A stretch of 44,875 bases of DNA, taken from assembly GCA_023481285.1 (NCBI GenBank), contig JAMCWL010000035.1, forward strand, positions 1 to 44,875. The letters run 5' to 3'. The stretch is from Actinomycetota bacterium (GTDB lineage: Bacteria > Actinomycetota > Aquicultoria > Aquicultorales > JAMCWL01). Below are positions 1 through 8,115 of the stretch, one piece after another. The translations under genes were made by a program, and so were the position numbers. Position 1 is the stretch's first letter. Each line of letters begins with the position of its first letter. The notes under the pieces were generated by a model. The model was not told the DNA's origin, did no database searches, and worked only from the letters and a program-made list of their open reading frames with translations.

Positions 1-257
1 ACTACCAAGCATAAGAACCCCGAGAAATTGCTGCCACAACTGTCCTCGGCCGTTCTTTATGCTGCATCATGAGCAATTCTGTTACCTTGGGTGAAAACAT
101 TAATATGGAAAAGGGCCAAACGTGAGAAGCCCTCTTGGATGTATCCAAGAGGGCTTACTAATCTGGTATGGTCACCTAGCAAAAAGATCCTTTCCTTAGA
201 ATACTATCCTCGCTTTAGATTTGGTTATAAACAAGACGAAAACACGAGGGCTTTGTT
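1..257. other. Left edge: possible 3' end of a gene, then a 14-bp inverted repeat
   Basis: The first 72 bases can be read on the plus strand as an open frame ending in LYAAS and a TGA stop. It may be the tail of a gene cut by the window edge, but it is too short to identify. A perfect 14-bp inverted repeat at 127-156 (aagccctcttggat and its complement) lies before the next gene. It could end transcription of the upstream gene, although no T-run follows on either strand. No convincing promoter is seen for the following reductase gene. Confidence 0.3.
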
Positions 258-1070
258 TTGAGCATGGATCTTAATTCAACCGTCCACTTACATTCGGGAA
301 ATAGGATGCCGATCATGGGTTTAGGCACATGGCAGCTTACCCTTGAGACGGCTGAGACGGTGCTTTATGCGGTTAATCTCGGTTACCGTTTAATCGACAC
401 GTCTAGCGACTATGGGACTCAGCCAGGGATCGGGGAGGCTATAAGGAAAGCCAGCATTGATAGAGAAGCTTTGTATATCACGACAAAAGTTGAGGAAACC
501 GATGATTCTTATGAGCGGACGAAATCGAATCTAGACGAACTCGGTCTGAGTTATATTGATCTAATGCTCATCCATCGTCCGCCAGCCACTGGTGCTGGTG
601 AAGAACTGTGGGAAGGCTTAATAAAGGCAAAAAATGAAGGGCTCGTAAAAGATATCGGCGTCAGCAACTATTCTATTCCTTTGATCAATAAACTAATTGA
701 AGCAAGCGGCGAAGTTCCGACAGTGAACCAAATTGAATGGAGTCCGTTTGGTTATAGCCAGGAGATGTTGGATTATTCTAAGGGAAAAGGGATTATCATC
801 CAGGCCTATAGCCCGCTCACAAGAACTCTCCGACTTGATGACGAGAAGTTAAACCAAGTCGCTGAAGAGCATGGAAAATCTCCAGCCCAGATTCTGATCC
901 GCTGGAATTTACAGCTTGGGACAGTTCCTATTCCGAAAGCTAATCAAAAAAAGCACTTAGAAGAGAATCTGGGTGTCTTTGACTTTGCTATCTCTCAAGA
1001 AGACATGGGTTTGCTCAACAGCCTCAATGAGTACTATTCCTCGCTTGGATGGTCACTTCAGTATGTTTAG
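258..1070 (+). CDS. Aldo/keto reductase family oxidoreductase
   Basis: This is a soluble NAD(P)H-dependent carbonyl reductase with the AKR (beta/alpha)8 barrel; 270 residues is the normal family length. Visible landmarks are GLGTW near the N-terminus, the active-site DTSSDYG segment with catalytic Asp and Tyr, the lysine in TTKVEE, the histidine in LIHRPP, and GVSNYS and IPKANQ, which in this family contact the cofactor. The start is TTG at 258, chosen because gaggg lies 8 bases upstream. An ATG two codons later is the alternative but is further from that site. The substrate cannot be told from sequence. The gene stands alone between an inverted repeat and a palindrome-rich region. Confidence 0.93.
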   Translation: MSMDLNSTVHLHSGNRMPIMGLGTWQLTLETAETVLYAVNLGYRLIDTSSDYGTQPGIGEAIRKASIDREALYITTKVEETDDSYERTKSNLDELGLSYIDLMLIHRPPATGAGEELWEGLIKAKNEGLVKDIGVSNYSIPLINKLIEASGEVPTVNQIEWSPFGYSQEMLDYSKGKGIIIQAYSPLTRTLRLDDEKLNQVAEEHGKSPAQILIRWNLQLGTVPIPKANQKKHLEENLGVFDFAISQEDMGLLNSLNEYYSSLGWSLQYV

Positions 1071-1192
1071 CTGTCCGCTTAACTGGCTTAGTGGATTAAG
1101 GCGGTCAGCGCCTGGAGTCTGAGCCAAGCTAGGTAGTTTTCAAACCGCAAATACAAGTTCTTGCATGAGTTCGAAAATTGCCCGGTCCGGGG

Positions 1193-1234
1193 AGCAAAAT
1201 TAAGGCCCGCCTTTGTGCGGGCCTTAATTTTGCT
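1193..1234. terminator. Long perfect hairpin, probable terminator
   Basis: An 18-bp perfect stem (agcaaaattaaggcccgc and its complement) closes a 6-base loop. The outer A/T-rich half gives a TTTT tract inside the descending arm, so it could act as an intrinsic terminator, most likely for the reductase gene 120 bases upstream. Confidence 0.55.
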
Positions 1235-1435
1235 CGTCTTTGGGAGGCAAGATTCGAACTTGGAGGGGTATATTCCGTGGGGGGAGAGGCTCCCCCCACG
1301 GTCTTTCGTCGGGAGAGGGGGATACCAGGGGGAGAACTCTTGGGTTCGCCCCCTGGAACAGCGAGCTGATCAGCTCGCTGTTAAGTTCGCAATCTTGCCC
1401 GGGGAGCACCACTCTGGGGGTCAATCCTAGAACTG

Positions 1436-1462
1436 AAAAACGGCTTTGACAAGCCGTTTTTT
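1436..1462 (+). terminator. Intrinsic terminator
   Basis: The stem aaaaacggctt / aagccgttttt closes a TGAC loop and runs directly into a tract of six T. This is a textbook Rho-independent terminator on the plus strand, placed at the right end of the palindrome block. Confidence 0.75.
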
Positions 1463-1583
1463 GCATTCTTGCCTCTTGCAATGGGGTCTTGTAATGGCTT
1501 GTGGATAAATCGATCGATCAACAGGAGTCTCCACAGTGACTAATGACCTTCTTTACCAGGTCGAATACTGGTAAAATAAATGT

Positions 1584-1921
1584 ATGAAAACAGACGAGAC
1601 TCCTGCCAGCAATCAAGAGCAGAAGCCCAAAGGTGAGATTGCCATCTATACAGCTGACGGACAAGCTCAGCTTGAAGTCAGGCTGGAAGAAGAGACCGTT
1701 TGGCTGACGCAAGCGCAAATGGCCGAGCTTTTTGACAAGGATGTCAGAACCGTCTCCGAGCACATCAAGAATGTCTACGATGAAAAGGAGTTAGAAAAAA
1801 TTTCAACTCTCCGGAAATTCCGATAGTTCGAATTGAGGGAAAGCGTAAGATCGCAAGATCTATCGAGCATTATAATCTGGACGTTATCATCTCGGTCGGT
1901 TATAGAGTTAAATCAAGGCGT
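1584..1921 (+). pseudogene. RhuM-family protein, frameshifted and truncated
   Basis: The first 80 codons match the N-terminus of RhuM/virulence-associated proteins: EVRLEEETVWLTQAQMAELF, then a conserved RKFR block. The frame stops at the TAG at 1824-1826. The expected continuation (IEGKRKIAR, HYNLDVIISVGYRVKS) follows immediately in another frame from 1823, so one base has been lost. The homology then ends near 1920 and never reaches the usual GxxFRxWA segment, so the C-terminal majority is gone. RhuM proteins are often found near restriction or mobile loci, but their biochemical role is unclear. This copy is dead. Confidence 0.75.
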
Positions 1922-1967
1922 TTCACTGATGATAAAGATCGTTACCAACTTGTTGAAGGGCTAGGCT

Positions 1968-2462
1968 ATGGTCGCTTTACGTTGCACACGGAAACTGCTC
2001 GATCGGATTGGCCCTCCCAATGTGGTGACCGGACCTTCAACGACAGTTTTGGGCGATTGGTTTGCCAATCTTATCTATGTGAGTCGGCAGCGTTTCATTT
2101 TGCTGGTAAGCGAGCATTCCCGATTACCTGTTCTTTTGCCTGGTCGAGATGTGAAGCATCTCGCAGATAACTTTCCAGAGGCGCTTTCCCAAGTACTCCT
2201 GGGTCTTGGCATCTCTCCGCTTGTTTTCAAGAGAGAGGTCAAGGAGACACGCGAGGCTGTCATCGCTGCGACGAATAACCGGTCTTTGCTCGGTACGCTC
2301 AATGAATTCGCATTCATGATGAGGTTCCGATTGGAGGATAACCCGAATGCGAATCTGGTAGACATCGCACTCTGGCTAAGCGACACGATCGTTGGTCCTC
2401 TCGGACTTGAGGCACCAGGCGAGGCGACGAAAAGGTTGCTCGCCAAGATGCCTGGCATTTAG
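1968..2462 (+). CDS. DUF6933-type protein of unknown function
   Basis: This 164-residue soluble protein has the character of the DUF6933 family: an RCTRKLLDRIG opening, LGDWFANLIYVSRQRFILLVSE, a PVLLPGR segment, and NRSLLGTLNEFAFMMRF near the C-terminus. I recognised the family from memory and did not search for it. The start is ATG 1968, with gaaggg 7 bases upstream. The gene begins inside the debris that follows the RhuM remnant, so the upstream region is probably the far side of a deletion junction. No enzymatic motif is visible and the role is unknown. Confidence 0.7.
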   Translation: MVALRCTRKLLDRIGPPNVVTGPSTTVLGDWFANLIYVSRQRFILLVSEHSRLPVLLPGRDVKHLADNFPEALSQVLLGLGISPLVFKREVKETREAVIAATNNRSLLGTLNEFAFMMRFRLEDNPNANLVDIALWLSDTIVGPLGLEAPGEATKRLLAKMPGI

Positions 2463-2504
2463 GCGTATATATTGTTCCAAGAGGGCTGTGTTGTGAGTTC
2501 AGTT

Positions 2505-3131
2505 TTAGAACAGCAATTGAAAGACAACCATCGTTCTGAACAGCAGCTTTAGCCTATCAACCAACCATAAGCACAAGGTCTTGTAGCGGCTCGAAAATAG
2601 TCCGAGCGAGGAGCACCTTTCATGTCCTCTCATTTGAATTTTTTCGTCCACTAGATCCGCTTTGTTTCGTAGCGCAGTCCTATAGAGATAGCATAGAAAG
2701 ACCAGAAGGAACGAGTACAAGACGATCCCATCTGCTCGCGTTAAGAAAAATGTCCCATGCGCGCGAATCGGCGGAATGTTGGAGACGACCAATAGCACTA
2801 TGGCTGCGATGAGGCTAAAAGGGATCTCTCTCCAGACTGTTGAATGAGCAATTCTCGGTGGATTGATCAGAGCCGTTACGCCCAGGATTAAGAGTGTGTT
2901 TGTTATATTGCTTCCCACGACATTGCCGAAAGCAACTTGGGTCGAACCGTTCAAGGCGGAGATGACATTAATAACAAATTCAGGCAGAGATGTACCTAAA
3001 GCTACAATTGTTAGTCCTATAATTAGACTTGGGACATTGAATCGCTTCGCGAGAGAAGTAGATCCGTCGATGAGAAAGTCGGCCGCTTTAACCAAGAGAG
3101 CTAAGCCGATTATTAAGAATAGGTAGGCCAT
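2505..3131 (-). pseudogene. Sodium/calcium antiporter, N-terminal half only
   Basis: The first ~165 residues look like a YrbG/CaxA-type Ca2+/cation antiporter. They include the alpha-1 ion-binding repeat (GTSLPEFVINVISA, then GNVVGSNITN) and about five hydrophobic helices. Intact members are about 320 residues with a second, inverted alpha repeat; here that half is missing and is replaced by about 40 unrelated residues ending in VVFQLLF. The break lies near 2640. Without the alpha-2 repeat an ion site cannot form in one chain, so I call it a deletion remnant. A half-size protein acting as a dimer is possible but less likely. Confidence 0.7.
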
Positions 3132-3214
3132 CCCGATCTCAGTTTACCATTAATGATAGCAGCAATATAGCGAAAGGTGAGGGCTTAGGAGCCCACTATT
3201 CAGTTGCTGGAAAT

Positions 3215-3316
3215 AAGGCCGGGGAGCACGGGGGTGCGGGTGCCGTCCTGGTAATGGATGAAGTCCAAAAGATCGCCGACCGGTCGGAGCTGGTCAAGCG
3301 GCTGTGGGACGCATAA
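3215..3316 (+). pseudogene. Fragment of an AAA+ ATPase (DUF4143-type)
   Basis: A short open stretch ending in TAA reads AVLVMDEVQKI, then ELVKRLWD. This is the Walker B strand and following helix of the AAA+ ATPases that carry a DUF4143 C-terminus. Nothing before or after it continues the domain, so only about 34 codons remain. It sits between the antiporter remnant and the 3' end of the cytochrome gene on the opposite strand. Confidence 0.6.
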
Positions 3317-3317
3317 C

Positions 3318-5894
3318 TTAGAAGGTTAAGCCCACGCCCTGATCGGAAGTGGCGTTGATATGGCAGAGCCGACAGACGTCATCCAGTCTGTTCGCTGAAG
3401 CGTTTGAAGTATCGTCGCGGCCGATCAGCATCTTATAGCCGTTCTGGGCAGCCGCGTGCGGTCTACCGCTAGCAGCGTGGCAATCTAAACAGTAGTTGGC
3501 GTTTCCCCAGGAGCTATTGTTATCCGCAATGCTGTAGGGGTGTGAATCGCTACCGCTGTTAGCGTCATGGCACTTCAGGCAGAACGCCCTCACCGTACCT
3601 TGAGAGATGCCGTAGTCGCTGGCCGAATCGGTAACTCCGGCGCCACCCAGCGGGGCGGCTCTGATGATATTCGTCGGAGAGTTGTTAAACAAGATAACGC
3701 CGGCTCCGTGAACGGAGTGGCATACATTGCAGGTGAGAATCCCGCTCGCCGAGACGCTTTCAGTGTCTGGAGTGTTCGCTAGAGACTCTCCGATGGTGTG
3801 GCCATTATTGACAGCCGTCGGCAGGATCTCCGGGTCGTCGCTCGCGTAACCGTAAACCAGCTTATTGGTGTGGGCGGCGGCGCCCAGGTGACAGTAATCG
3901 CACGCATCGTCTGAACTGGTCGCTTGCGGGAGAAGCTTAAACGAGCCGGTTGCATTGTGAACCGCATGACAAGTCTTGCACTTGTTGCTGGTCGTGGAGT
4001 ATCCGCCATGAGGATTGCTTGTATAGATAGGGATGTTTCCTGGACGCGTGTACCCGTCGACCTTACTCCCGGTGGTGCTGGTGTTTTCGAATTGCTTGTA
4101 ATTGCCGGTAGTGTAAGTGACTTCCCAGCTTTGGTACGCCACGTATAGGTTGTAATCTTCAACCTCGCCGAATTGGGCGGCTCCGGTGGCCAGGTTGAGG
4201 GTGTTATCGATTTTGTCCACCTGTCCGGCGTCTTCTTTGTAGTCCAGGCGGAATCGCGCCCAGATGGGTTTGCCCGGTCCGTAAGGCTTCTGTACGGTAG
4301 CGGTTACGTCATAAGTCCTGGTCTCGGTCTTCAACCCCGCGCCAGAGCCGGTGAATGCCTCCGCACCCGCCGCGTTTCCGATCGCGTGTTCGCTCTCATC
4401 CCAGACGCCATCGGAATTCCAGTCGAACCACGCGTTCAGATAACGCGAGCCGGTGTGGTTGCCTTCGTCCTTGGTTGTTACTGTGACCTCGACTTTCAAC
4501 CGTGAGTTAGAAGCGATCGTTCCGGTGATTTTCACCCCGTCGTCGAACTTATCCCGGTCAATCTGCTTGGCCTCGCCCTCGTCAGCCGCTTCGTCTACAT
4601 CCGGTCCAAGCCATTCGTAGGAGTAACCCGGCCGGTATCCGAAAAGGTGCGTCGCACCGGGTCCGGGGTTGAGCAGCGCTATATTATTTAACTTTTCGCC
4701 CGAGGCAGCTCCGTGGACCTTGACCGGATATGGATCGGGCGCGTCGCCATGGTCCGGGGAATAGAGGAAGTTGGCGCCATTCTGATCATCCGTAGCCAAG
4801 CTCCGGAGTTCCGTCCCCTTTTCCCATATTTTAAGGTCGTAGGACATCGTAGCGGCCGTCGAAGTAGTGACCGAATCCTTCTCATGGCCTAAACCTATAA
4901 AGTGACCGATTTCGTGGGCCGCGACCCCTTGTATATCGTATTGGCCGGGTACGACCGTCCAATCCATACCCTTGTCGGTCCAGTCGAGTGAGTTGTTGAA
5001 GATGACGTCCGCCTCGACTATCCTTCCCGTGTTGTTGGCGACGTCGATCCAAACGCCCGTGATGGCGGAGCCGCCCACCACATAGGGAGCCTCCGCTTCG
5101 GTCTGCCAATCCAATATGTTCCAGCCGTCTTTCTGGACCACGCCGCCGGGGTCGTAGCCGGCTCCGGTGGTGTCCGGCTGGGCCGCGAAGCCTATCAAAG
5201 AGGGTGAGACCGCTTCCCACGAGTTGAAAGCGGCGGTTACCTGGCCGACCGCTCCGGCGGGCGTCGTATCGTCGTTTATACCGGCGTTGTTGACGGAGTA
5301 CGGGATTTTATTGCCGGTAAATCTACGAAGGTCCCAGTGCGTGAATGGCGGTAGATCGACGGGGCTTACGCTGGCGGCCCCGCTTCCGCTGGAGAACATG
5401 GGATCTTGCTCTCCACCTTCGTTTTTGAAATCAAGACCGTTCACCCGCGTGTTGGCGTTTCCGCCAGTGCCGGTTACGTAGACGCTTACCCCCGCCGTAA
5501 CGCGCACCGTCCCAACACCATAGTCGGAATCGACCACCGTCGCTTTTGCATCGATTCCTCCGCTCGTAAAGGCATCGTTGATCGCGTTGGCTATCTCCGT
5601 AGCGGTATAGGTATCGACCGCTCCCGCATTCTTATCTGGAAAATCGATCACAAGCGCGTTTCCATTTACAGTGATGTTCAGGGTATCCGTGTCGACCAGT
5701 TGGAAATAGACCGGAACGGCCTGATTGTTGATATTCCAGGTGGAACGAGAGTAGATCACTTTCCCTCCGCCAGTCGGTTCCCCGGTGCTTGGCGCCCAAA
5801 TGTGGAAAGCGAGAGCCTCTGATAAGGTCAGAGCGTTGACAATGAAAACCAAGGCAAGCAGAAGATATTTAAAAAACCTTTCCCTATCTATCAA
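3318..5894 (-). CDS. Secreted matrixin-like metalloprotease fused to GEVED domain and six-heme cytochrome c
   Basis: A large exported protein. Residue numbers count from the most upstream in-frame start at 5936. A signal peptide (about 16-43, ending ALA) leads to a beta-rich domain (about 55-170). A zinc protease domain follows (about 195-395), with HEIGHFIGLGH at 341-351 and a Met-turn MSYD near 364. Next is a GEVED domain (about 396-600, from DHGDAPDPYP to GEVEDYNLYV). The C-terminal part carries six CxxCH heme sites at 653, 679, 736, 786, 816 and 855. I prefer the TTG start at 5894: cggagg lies 6 bases upstream and it gives a compact signal peptide. ATG 5915 and TTG 5936 are alternatives. 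It is probably co-transcribed with the membrane protein just upstream. Protease and redox roles follow from the motifs; their joint purpose is unknown. Confidence 0.88.
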   Translation of the reverse strand: MIDRERFFKYLLLALVFIVNALTLSEALAFHIWAPSTGEPTGGGKVIYSRSTWNINNQAVPVYFQLVDTDTLNITVNGNALVIDFPDKNAGAVDTYTATEIANAINDAFTSGGIDAKATVVDSDYGVGTVRVTAGVSVYVTGTGGNANTRVNGLDFKNEGGEQDPMFSSGSGAASVSPVDLPPFTHWDLRRFTGNKIPYSVNNAGINDDTTPAGAVGQVTAAFNSWEAVSPSLIGFAAQPDTTGAGYDPGGVVQKDGWNILDWQTEAEAPYVVGGSAITGVWIDVANNTGRIVEADVIFNNSLDWTDKGMDWTVVPGQYDIQGVAAHEIGHFIGLGHEKDSVTTSTAATMSYDLKIWEKGTELRSLATDDQNGANFLYSPDHGDAPDPYPVKVHGAASGEKLNNIALLNPGPGATHLFGYRPGYSYEWLGPDVDEAADEGEAKQIDRDKFDDGVKITGTIASNSRLKVEVTVTTKDEGNHTGSRYLNAWFDWNSDGVWDESEHAIGNAAGAEAFTGSGAGLKTETRTYDVTATVQKPYGPGKPIWARFRLDYKEDAGQVDKIDNTLNLATGAAQFGEVEDYNLYVAYQSWEVTYTTGNYKQFENTSTTGSKVDGYTRPGNIPIYTSNPHGGYSTTSNKCKTCHAVHNATGSFKLLPQATSSDDACDYCHLGAAAHTNKLVYGYASDDPEILPTAVNNGHTIGESLANTPDTESVSASGILTCNVCHSVHGAGVILFNNSPTNIIRAAPLGGAGVTDSASDYGISQGTVRAFCLKCHDANSGSDSHPYSIADNNSSWGNANYCLDCHAASGRPHAAAQNGYKMLIGRDDTSNASANRLDDVCRLCHINATSDQGVGLTF

Positions 5895-5940
5895 AACACG
5901 CCTCCGGTCGAACATTCCAATGCCATGTTTTAGCAAGCTT

Positions 5941-6654
5941 TTAATTAGTCACCTGCTTCTTGAAATCCTCGAAGGAAATCGGTTTATTGGAAAGCCGGTC
6001 GTTTTCGACCACTTGCCGTCCCTCAGGATCCGTTCTCACGCCGAACTTGCCATCGGCAAGCCCCACGACCACGTACTCGCTATCCCATCGTTTGAGCATA
6101 AGGACCACATCTTCGCCAAGCTGCAGCCTAGGCGCATCCGGTACGTAAAGCATCATCTCCCCGACCCGGCCTCCAAGCTGCTTGATGGTTATCTGCTTGG
6201 CCGGCTCTTCCCCTTTAAGGAGCTCCTTTACGGTCATGGTTATGTAGGTATAAATCTGCTTCTTATCAGGCGTCCAGTCGCTTTTTGCGGCGACGATTTT
6301 TCCCCGGGGAACGAGCGTCGACTTTCCGACCAGTTCTTCAATCCTTTTCTTGACGACCGGATTACTATCCTTGAGCTCAACGCCTATATTTCGGGAGGAG
6401 TAAGTGTCGCCGGGGCGGTAGTCGACCGGCAAACTGCCTTGAGAAGATTTGCCTTTATTGTTCTGAGATTTATTCTTTTCTTGCTGGGTGGGTGGATATC
6501 GGACAGTCGCTATGACGATAGCGAAAAAGGCGATGACGGCGACGTAGACGAAGCGGCGCGCGCCATGCTTCTTAACCCATAATTTCAGTGACTCGCTGAA
6601 TTTCGAAGACCAAACCGGCATAGACATTCTACCTATAGCAAAACGATCCCTCAC
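5941..6654 (-). CDS. Membrane-anchored protein of unknown function, partner of the metalloprotease-cytochrome
   Basis: This has up to 237 residues, with one transmembrane helix near residues 38-53 (FVYVAVIAFFAIVIATV), a polar Q/N/K-rich linker, and an extracytoplasmic domain. That domain carries QLGGRVGEMMLYVPDAP, GEDVVLMLKRW and VVVGLADGKFGV. The GGRVG...GE.V...VVGLA.GKF pattern recurs, as I recall, in unannotated proteins beside secreted metalloproteases, but I cannot name a family. The stop lies 46 bases before the preferred start of the metalloprotease gene, so the two probably form an operon. Starts at 6654 (GTG), 6627 and 6621 (ATG) are all possible, and none has a strong ribosome site. 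The GTG lies inside the outer stem of the hairpin at 6652-6726. Confidence 0.7.
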   Translation of the reverse strand: MRDRFAIGRMSMPVWSSKFSESLKLWVKKHGARRFVYVAVIAFFAIVIATVRYPPTQQEKNKSQNNKGKSSQGSLPVDYRPGDTYSSRNIGVELKDSNPVVKKRIEELVGKSTLVPRGKIVAAKSDWTPDKKQIYTYITMTVKELLKGEEPAKQITIKQLGGRVGEMMLYVPDAPRLQLGEDVVLMLKRWDSEYVVVGLADGKFGVRTDPEGRQVVENDRLSNKPISFEDFKKQVTN

Positions 6655-6726
6655 GGGTCGGTTTCGCTACTGGCTTGCTCCGGTCCAAGCGACCATGGTA
6701 CGGACCGGAGGTCGTCGCCACCCGTG
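6652..6726 (-). promoter_or_regulatory. Two-stem structured element in the leader of the metalloprotease operon
   Basis: An outer 7-bp stem (6652-6658 with 6720-6726) encloses a 9-bp stem (6678-6686 with 6702-6710), whose loop contains the palindrome accatggt. On the minus strand it lies at or just upstream of the start of the membrane protein, so it could control translation. I tested it by eye against c-di-GMP-I, cobalamin and other common riboswitches and found no match to their conserved cores. It is therefore an unclassified element. Confidence 0.4.
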
Positions 6727-6781
6727 GCAAAATATAAGAACTCGACTGTTGCTCTAAGGAAGGCCAAGAATGCTGGCGATT

Positions 6782-6821
6782 ATATGTATCTACAGCTAAA
6801 TAATATGTATTTACAACTAAA
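6782..6821. promoter_or_regulatory. Two 19-bp direct repeats, candidate regulator-binding sites
   Basis: The sequences atatgtatctacagctaaa (6782-6800) and atatgtatttacaactaaa (6803-6821) differ at two positions and are spaced 21 bases apart, two helical turns. They lie upstream of the metalloprotease operon and downstream of a LuxR-type regulator. A TATAAT-like box on the minus strand overlaps the left edge (6779-6784). The spacing suits cooperative binding on one face of the DNA. Confidence 0.4.
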
Positions 6822-6906
6822 CATAGGAGATTTAGCGCCTGAATACAATCCGCCAAAGGACGGAGAAACCAGACCAAGGGACTGATCTATAGTAGATCGG
6901 GTAGTC

Positions 6907-6932
6907 GAATAGCGTTGTTCTGAGCGCTATTC
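6907..6932 (-). terminator. Hairpin overlapping the end of the LuxR-type gene
   Basis: An 8-bp stem, gaatagcg with cgctattc, overlaps the TAG stop of the regulator gene. No T-run follows on the minus strand, so it is at best a weak terminator or an mRNA-stabilising end. Confidence 0.3.
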
Positions 6933-7787
6933 TGGGGTGAATTCGATCAATCCACTTTTGAGCGCGCAGATTACTGCTTGGACCCTGTTCTTCTGACCTA
7001 GCTTTCTAATAATGCTGCTAACGTGGGTCTTGACCGTTTTTAGTCCGACCCAGAGATCCTTGGCAATCTGTTCGTTCGTATAACCTCTGGCCATTAAAGT
7101 CAGGACCTGGCGTTCTTTTGGGGTCAGTTCTTCTCTGATGCCCATTGAACGAGGTGATGTTCCGGGCTCGGCCCGCGAATACTCTTTCATGATAACCGCC
7201 AGAACTTGCTCGGCGATTCTGTGCCTTTCTTCTGAAAGGATGAGCTTCTGCATTCGCTCGCGAAGTCTAACGTTCTCGACGGCGATTGCTATCTGATTAG
7301 CGATGACGGTAAGTAAAACAATATCTGTATGGTTAAATCGGCGGTTTTCTGGCGCAACTACCGATAGAAATCCGATGCTTCTATCTCGTACCGATAGGGG
7401 CACAACGGTGAAGAGAATATCGCCGGCGCAACCTTCGTCGAGCTCGTCGTAGGCGATCAGCCTACCGGACGATAGGACCATGATCGGCTTGTTCGTCTTA
7501 ATCACAATCATAGCCACACGCGCTCTCTCATCCTTGCGCATGAGATGGTGAGGAAATGGACAGGTGTACGTCCTGAAGTCGCGGTCGAGCTCAAATCCGT
7601 CAACCGTTTCTTTTACAATTGCGATGTGCATTTTGTCGCTTCCGGTGATTGCCTCGATCGCGACGGGCGTGGCCGCGAGGATATCCTTGAGACTGACTTT
7701 AGAGGATATCACCCCCGATACATCATAAAGTGACTCCAGCCGCTCAATCTTGATGACGGCGTCTTTGCGGTCGAGGTGCAAGTCCAT
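6927..7787 (-). CDS. GAF-domain LuxR-family transcriptional regulator
   Basis: The N-terminal two thirds form a GAF-like sensor domain (about residues 20-180, with VPLSVRDRSIGFLSVVAPENRRF and the helix IANQIAIAVENVRLRERM). A LuxR/NarL-type helix-turn-helix follows at the C-terminus: LTPKERQVLTLMARGYTNEQ, then KTVKTHVSSIIRKLG. There is no receiver domain, so it probably senses a small ligand or redox state rather than a phosphoryl group. I chose ATG 7787 because gaggg lies 5-6 bases upstream; a GTG at 7811 lacks a site. It is transcribed toward the metalloprotease operon, separated by the direct repeats and the structured element, and is a plausible regulator of that operon (inference). Confidence 0.88.
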   Translation of the reverse strand: MDLHLDRKDAVIKIERLESLYDVSGVISSKVSLKDILAATPVAIEAITGSDKMHIAIVKETVDGFELDRDFRTYTCPFPHHLMRKDERARVAMIVIKTNKPIMVLSSGRLIAYDELDEGCAGDILFTVVPLSVRDRSIGFLSVVAPENRRFNHTDIVLLTVIANQIAIAVENVRLRERMQKLILSEERHRIAEQVLAVIMKEYSRAEPGTSPRSMGIREELTPKERQVLTLMARGYTNEQIAKDLWVGLKTVKTHVSSIIRKLGQKNRVQAVICALKSGLIEFTPE

Positions 7788-8115
7788 GGCGACCCTCAGA
7801 TCGAAGAGCACCGAGTTTCTTAAATACCATCGCTTCCTTTGACCAAAAAAGCTTTTACATCTGGTAAGCGGTGGATTTGTCTAGGGTGCGTTGATTGTCA
7901 CGGAGCTTGGATTGCCTGCTCTAAATGATAGCACGAGTCGTACTCGGGTTGCAAAACGGCTTGTCCTGTGCCGCGCGTAATCGCCTTAGACGAAATCATC
8001 TAGGATAACGTTGCCAACGTACAAAAGGTTAGCAAAATTAAGCCATCGGGTAACTTGTAGAAGTTAGACAGTAGAAGTTAGACAAACTTATAAACCGGTG
8101 AAAGAGAGAAAGAGC
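7788..8115. other. Divergent intergenic region with a 14-bp tandem repeat
   Basis: This region separates the minus-strand regulator from the plus-strand DUF4282 gene and should hold both promoters. The only clear structure is a perfect tandem pair of gtagaagttagaca at 8057-8070 and 8071-8084, 32 bases before the DUF4282 start. I see no good -35/-10 pair on either strand. Confidence 0.4.

Larger units (their letters stand above)
1071..1583. other. Non-coding region dominated by nested palindromes
   Basis: No gene is supported here; the short open frames are by-products of GC-rich palindromes. From left to right it holds an 18-bp stem (1193-1234), a GC-rich hairpin (1275-1301), a second hairpin with one mismatch (1326-1357), a perfect palindrome (1361-1382), and a terminator (1436-1462). 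An outer pair, caagattcgaactt (1248-1261) with aagttcgcaatcttg (about 1384-1398), encloses the central three hairpins and would let the block fold as one multibranched structure. Confidence 0.6.

Noticed and set aside
1238-1262. tRNA-like T-arm (gttcgaatc) on the minus strand
   Set aside because: A T-loop-like sequence and a following terminator are present, but no complementary acceptor strand, D-arm or anticodon arm can be found within 100-250 bases, including a selenocysteine-tRNA layout. It is at most a relic.
5167-5822. Plus-strand frames opposite the metalloprotease-cytochrome
   Set aside because: The minus strand encodes a continuous protein with several known domains here; the opposite frames are by-products.
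6652-6726. c-di-GMP-I riboswitch in front of the cytochrome operon
   Set aside because: The location would suit it, but the conserved GCAAACC and GACGCAAAGCC segments are absent. Only a general two-stem shape and a CCATGG loop agree.
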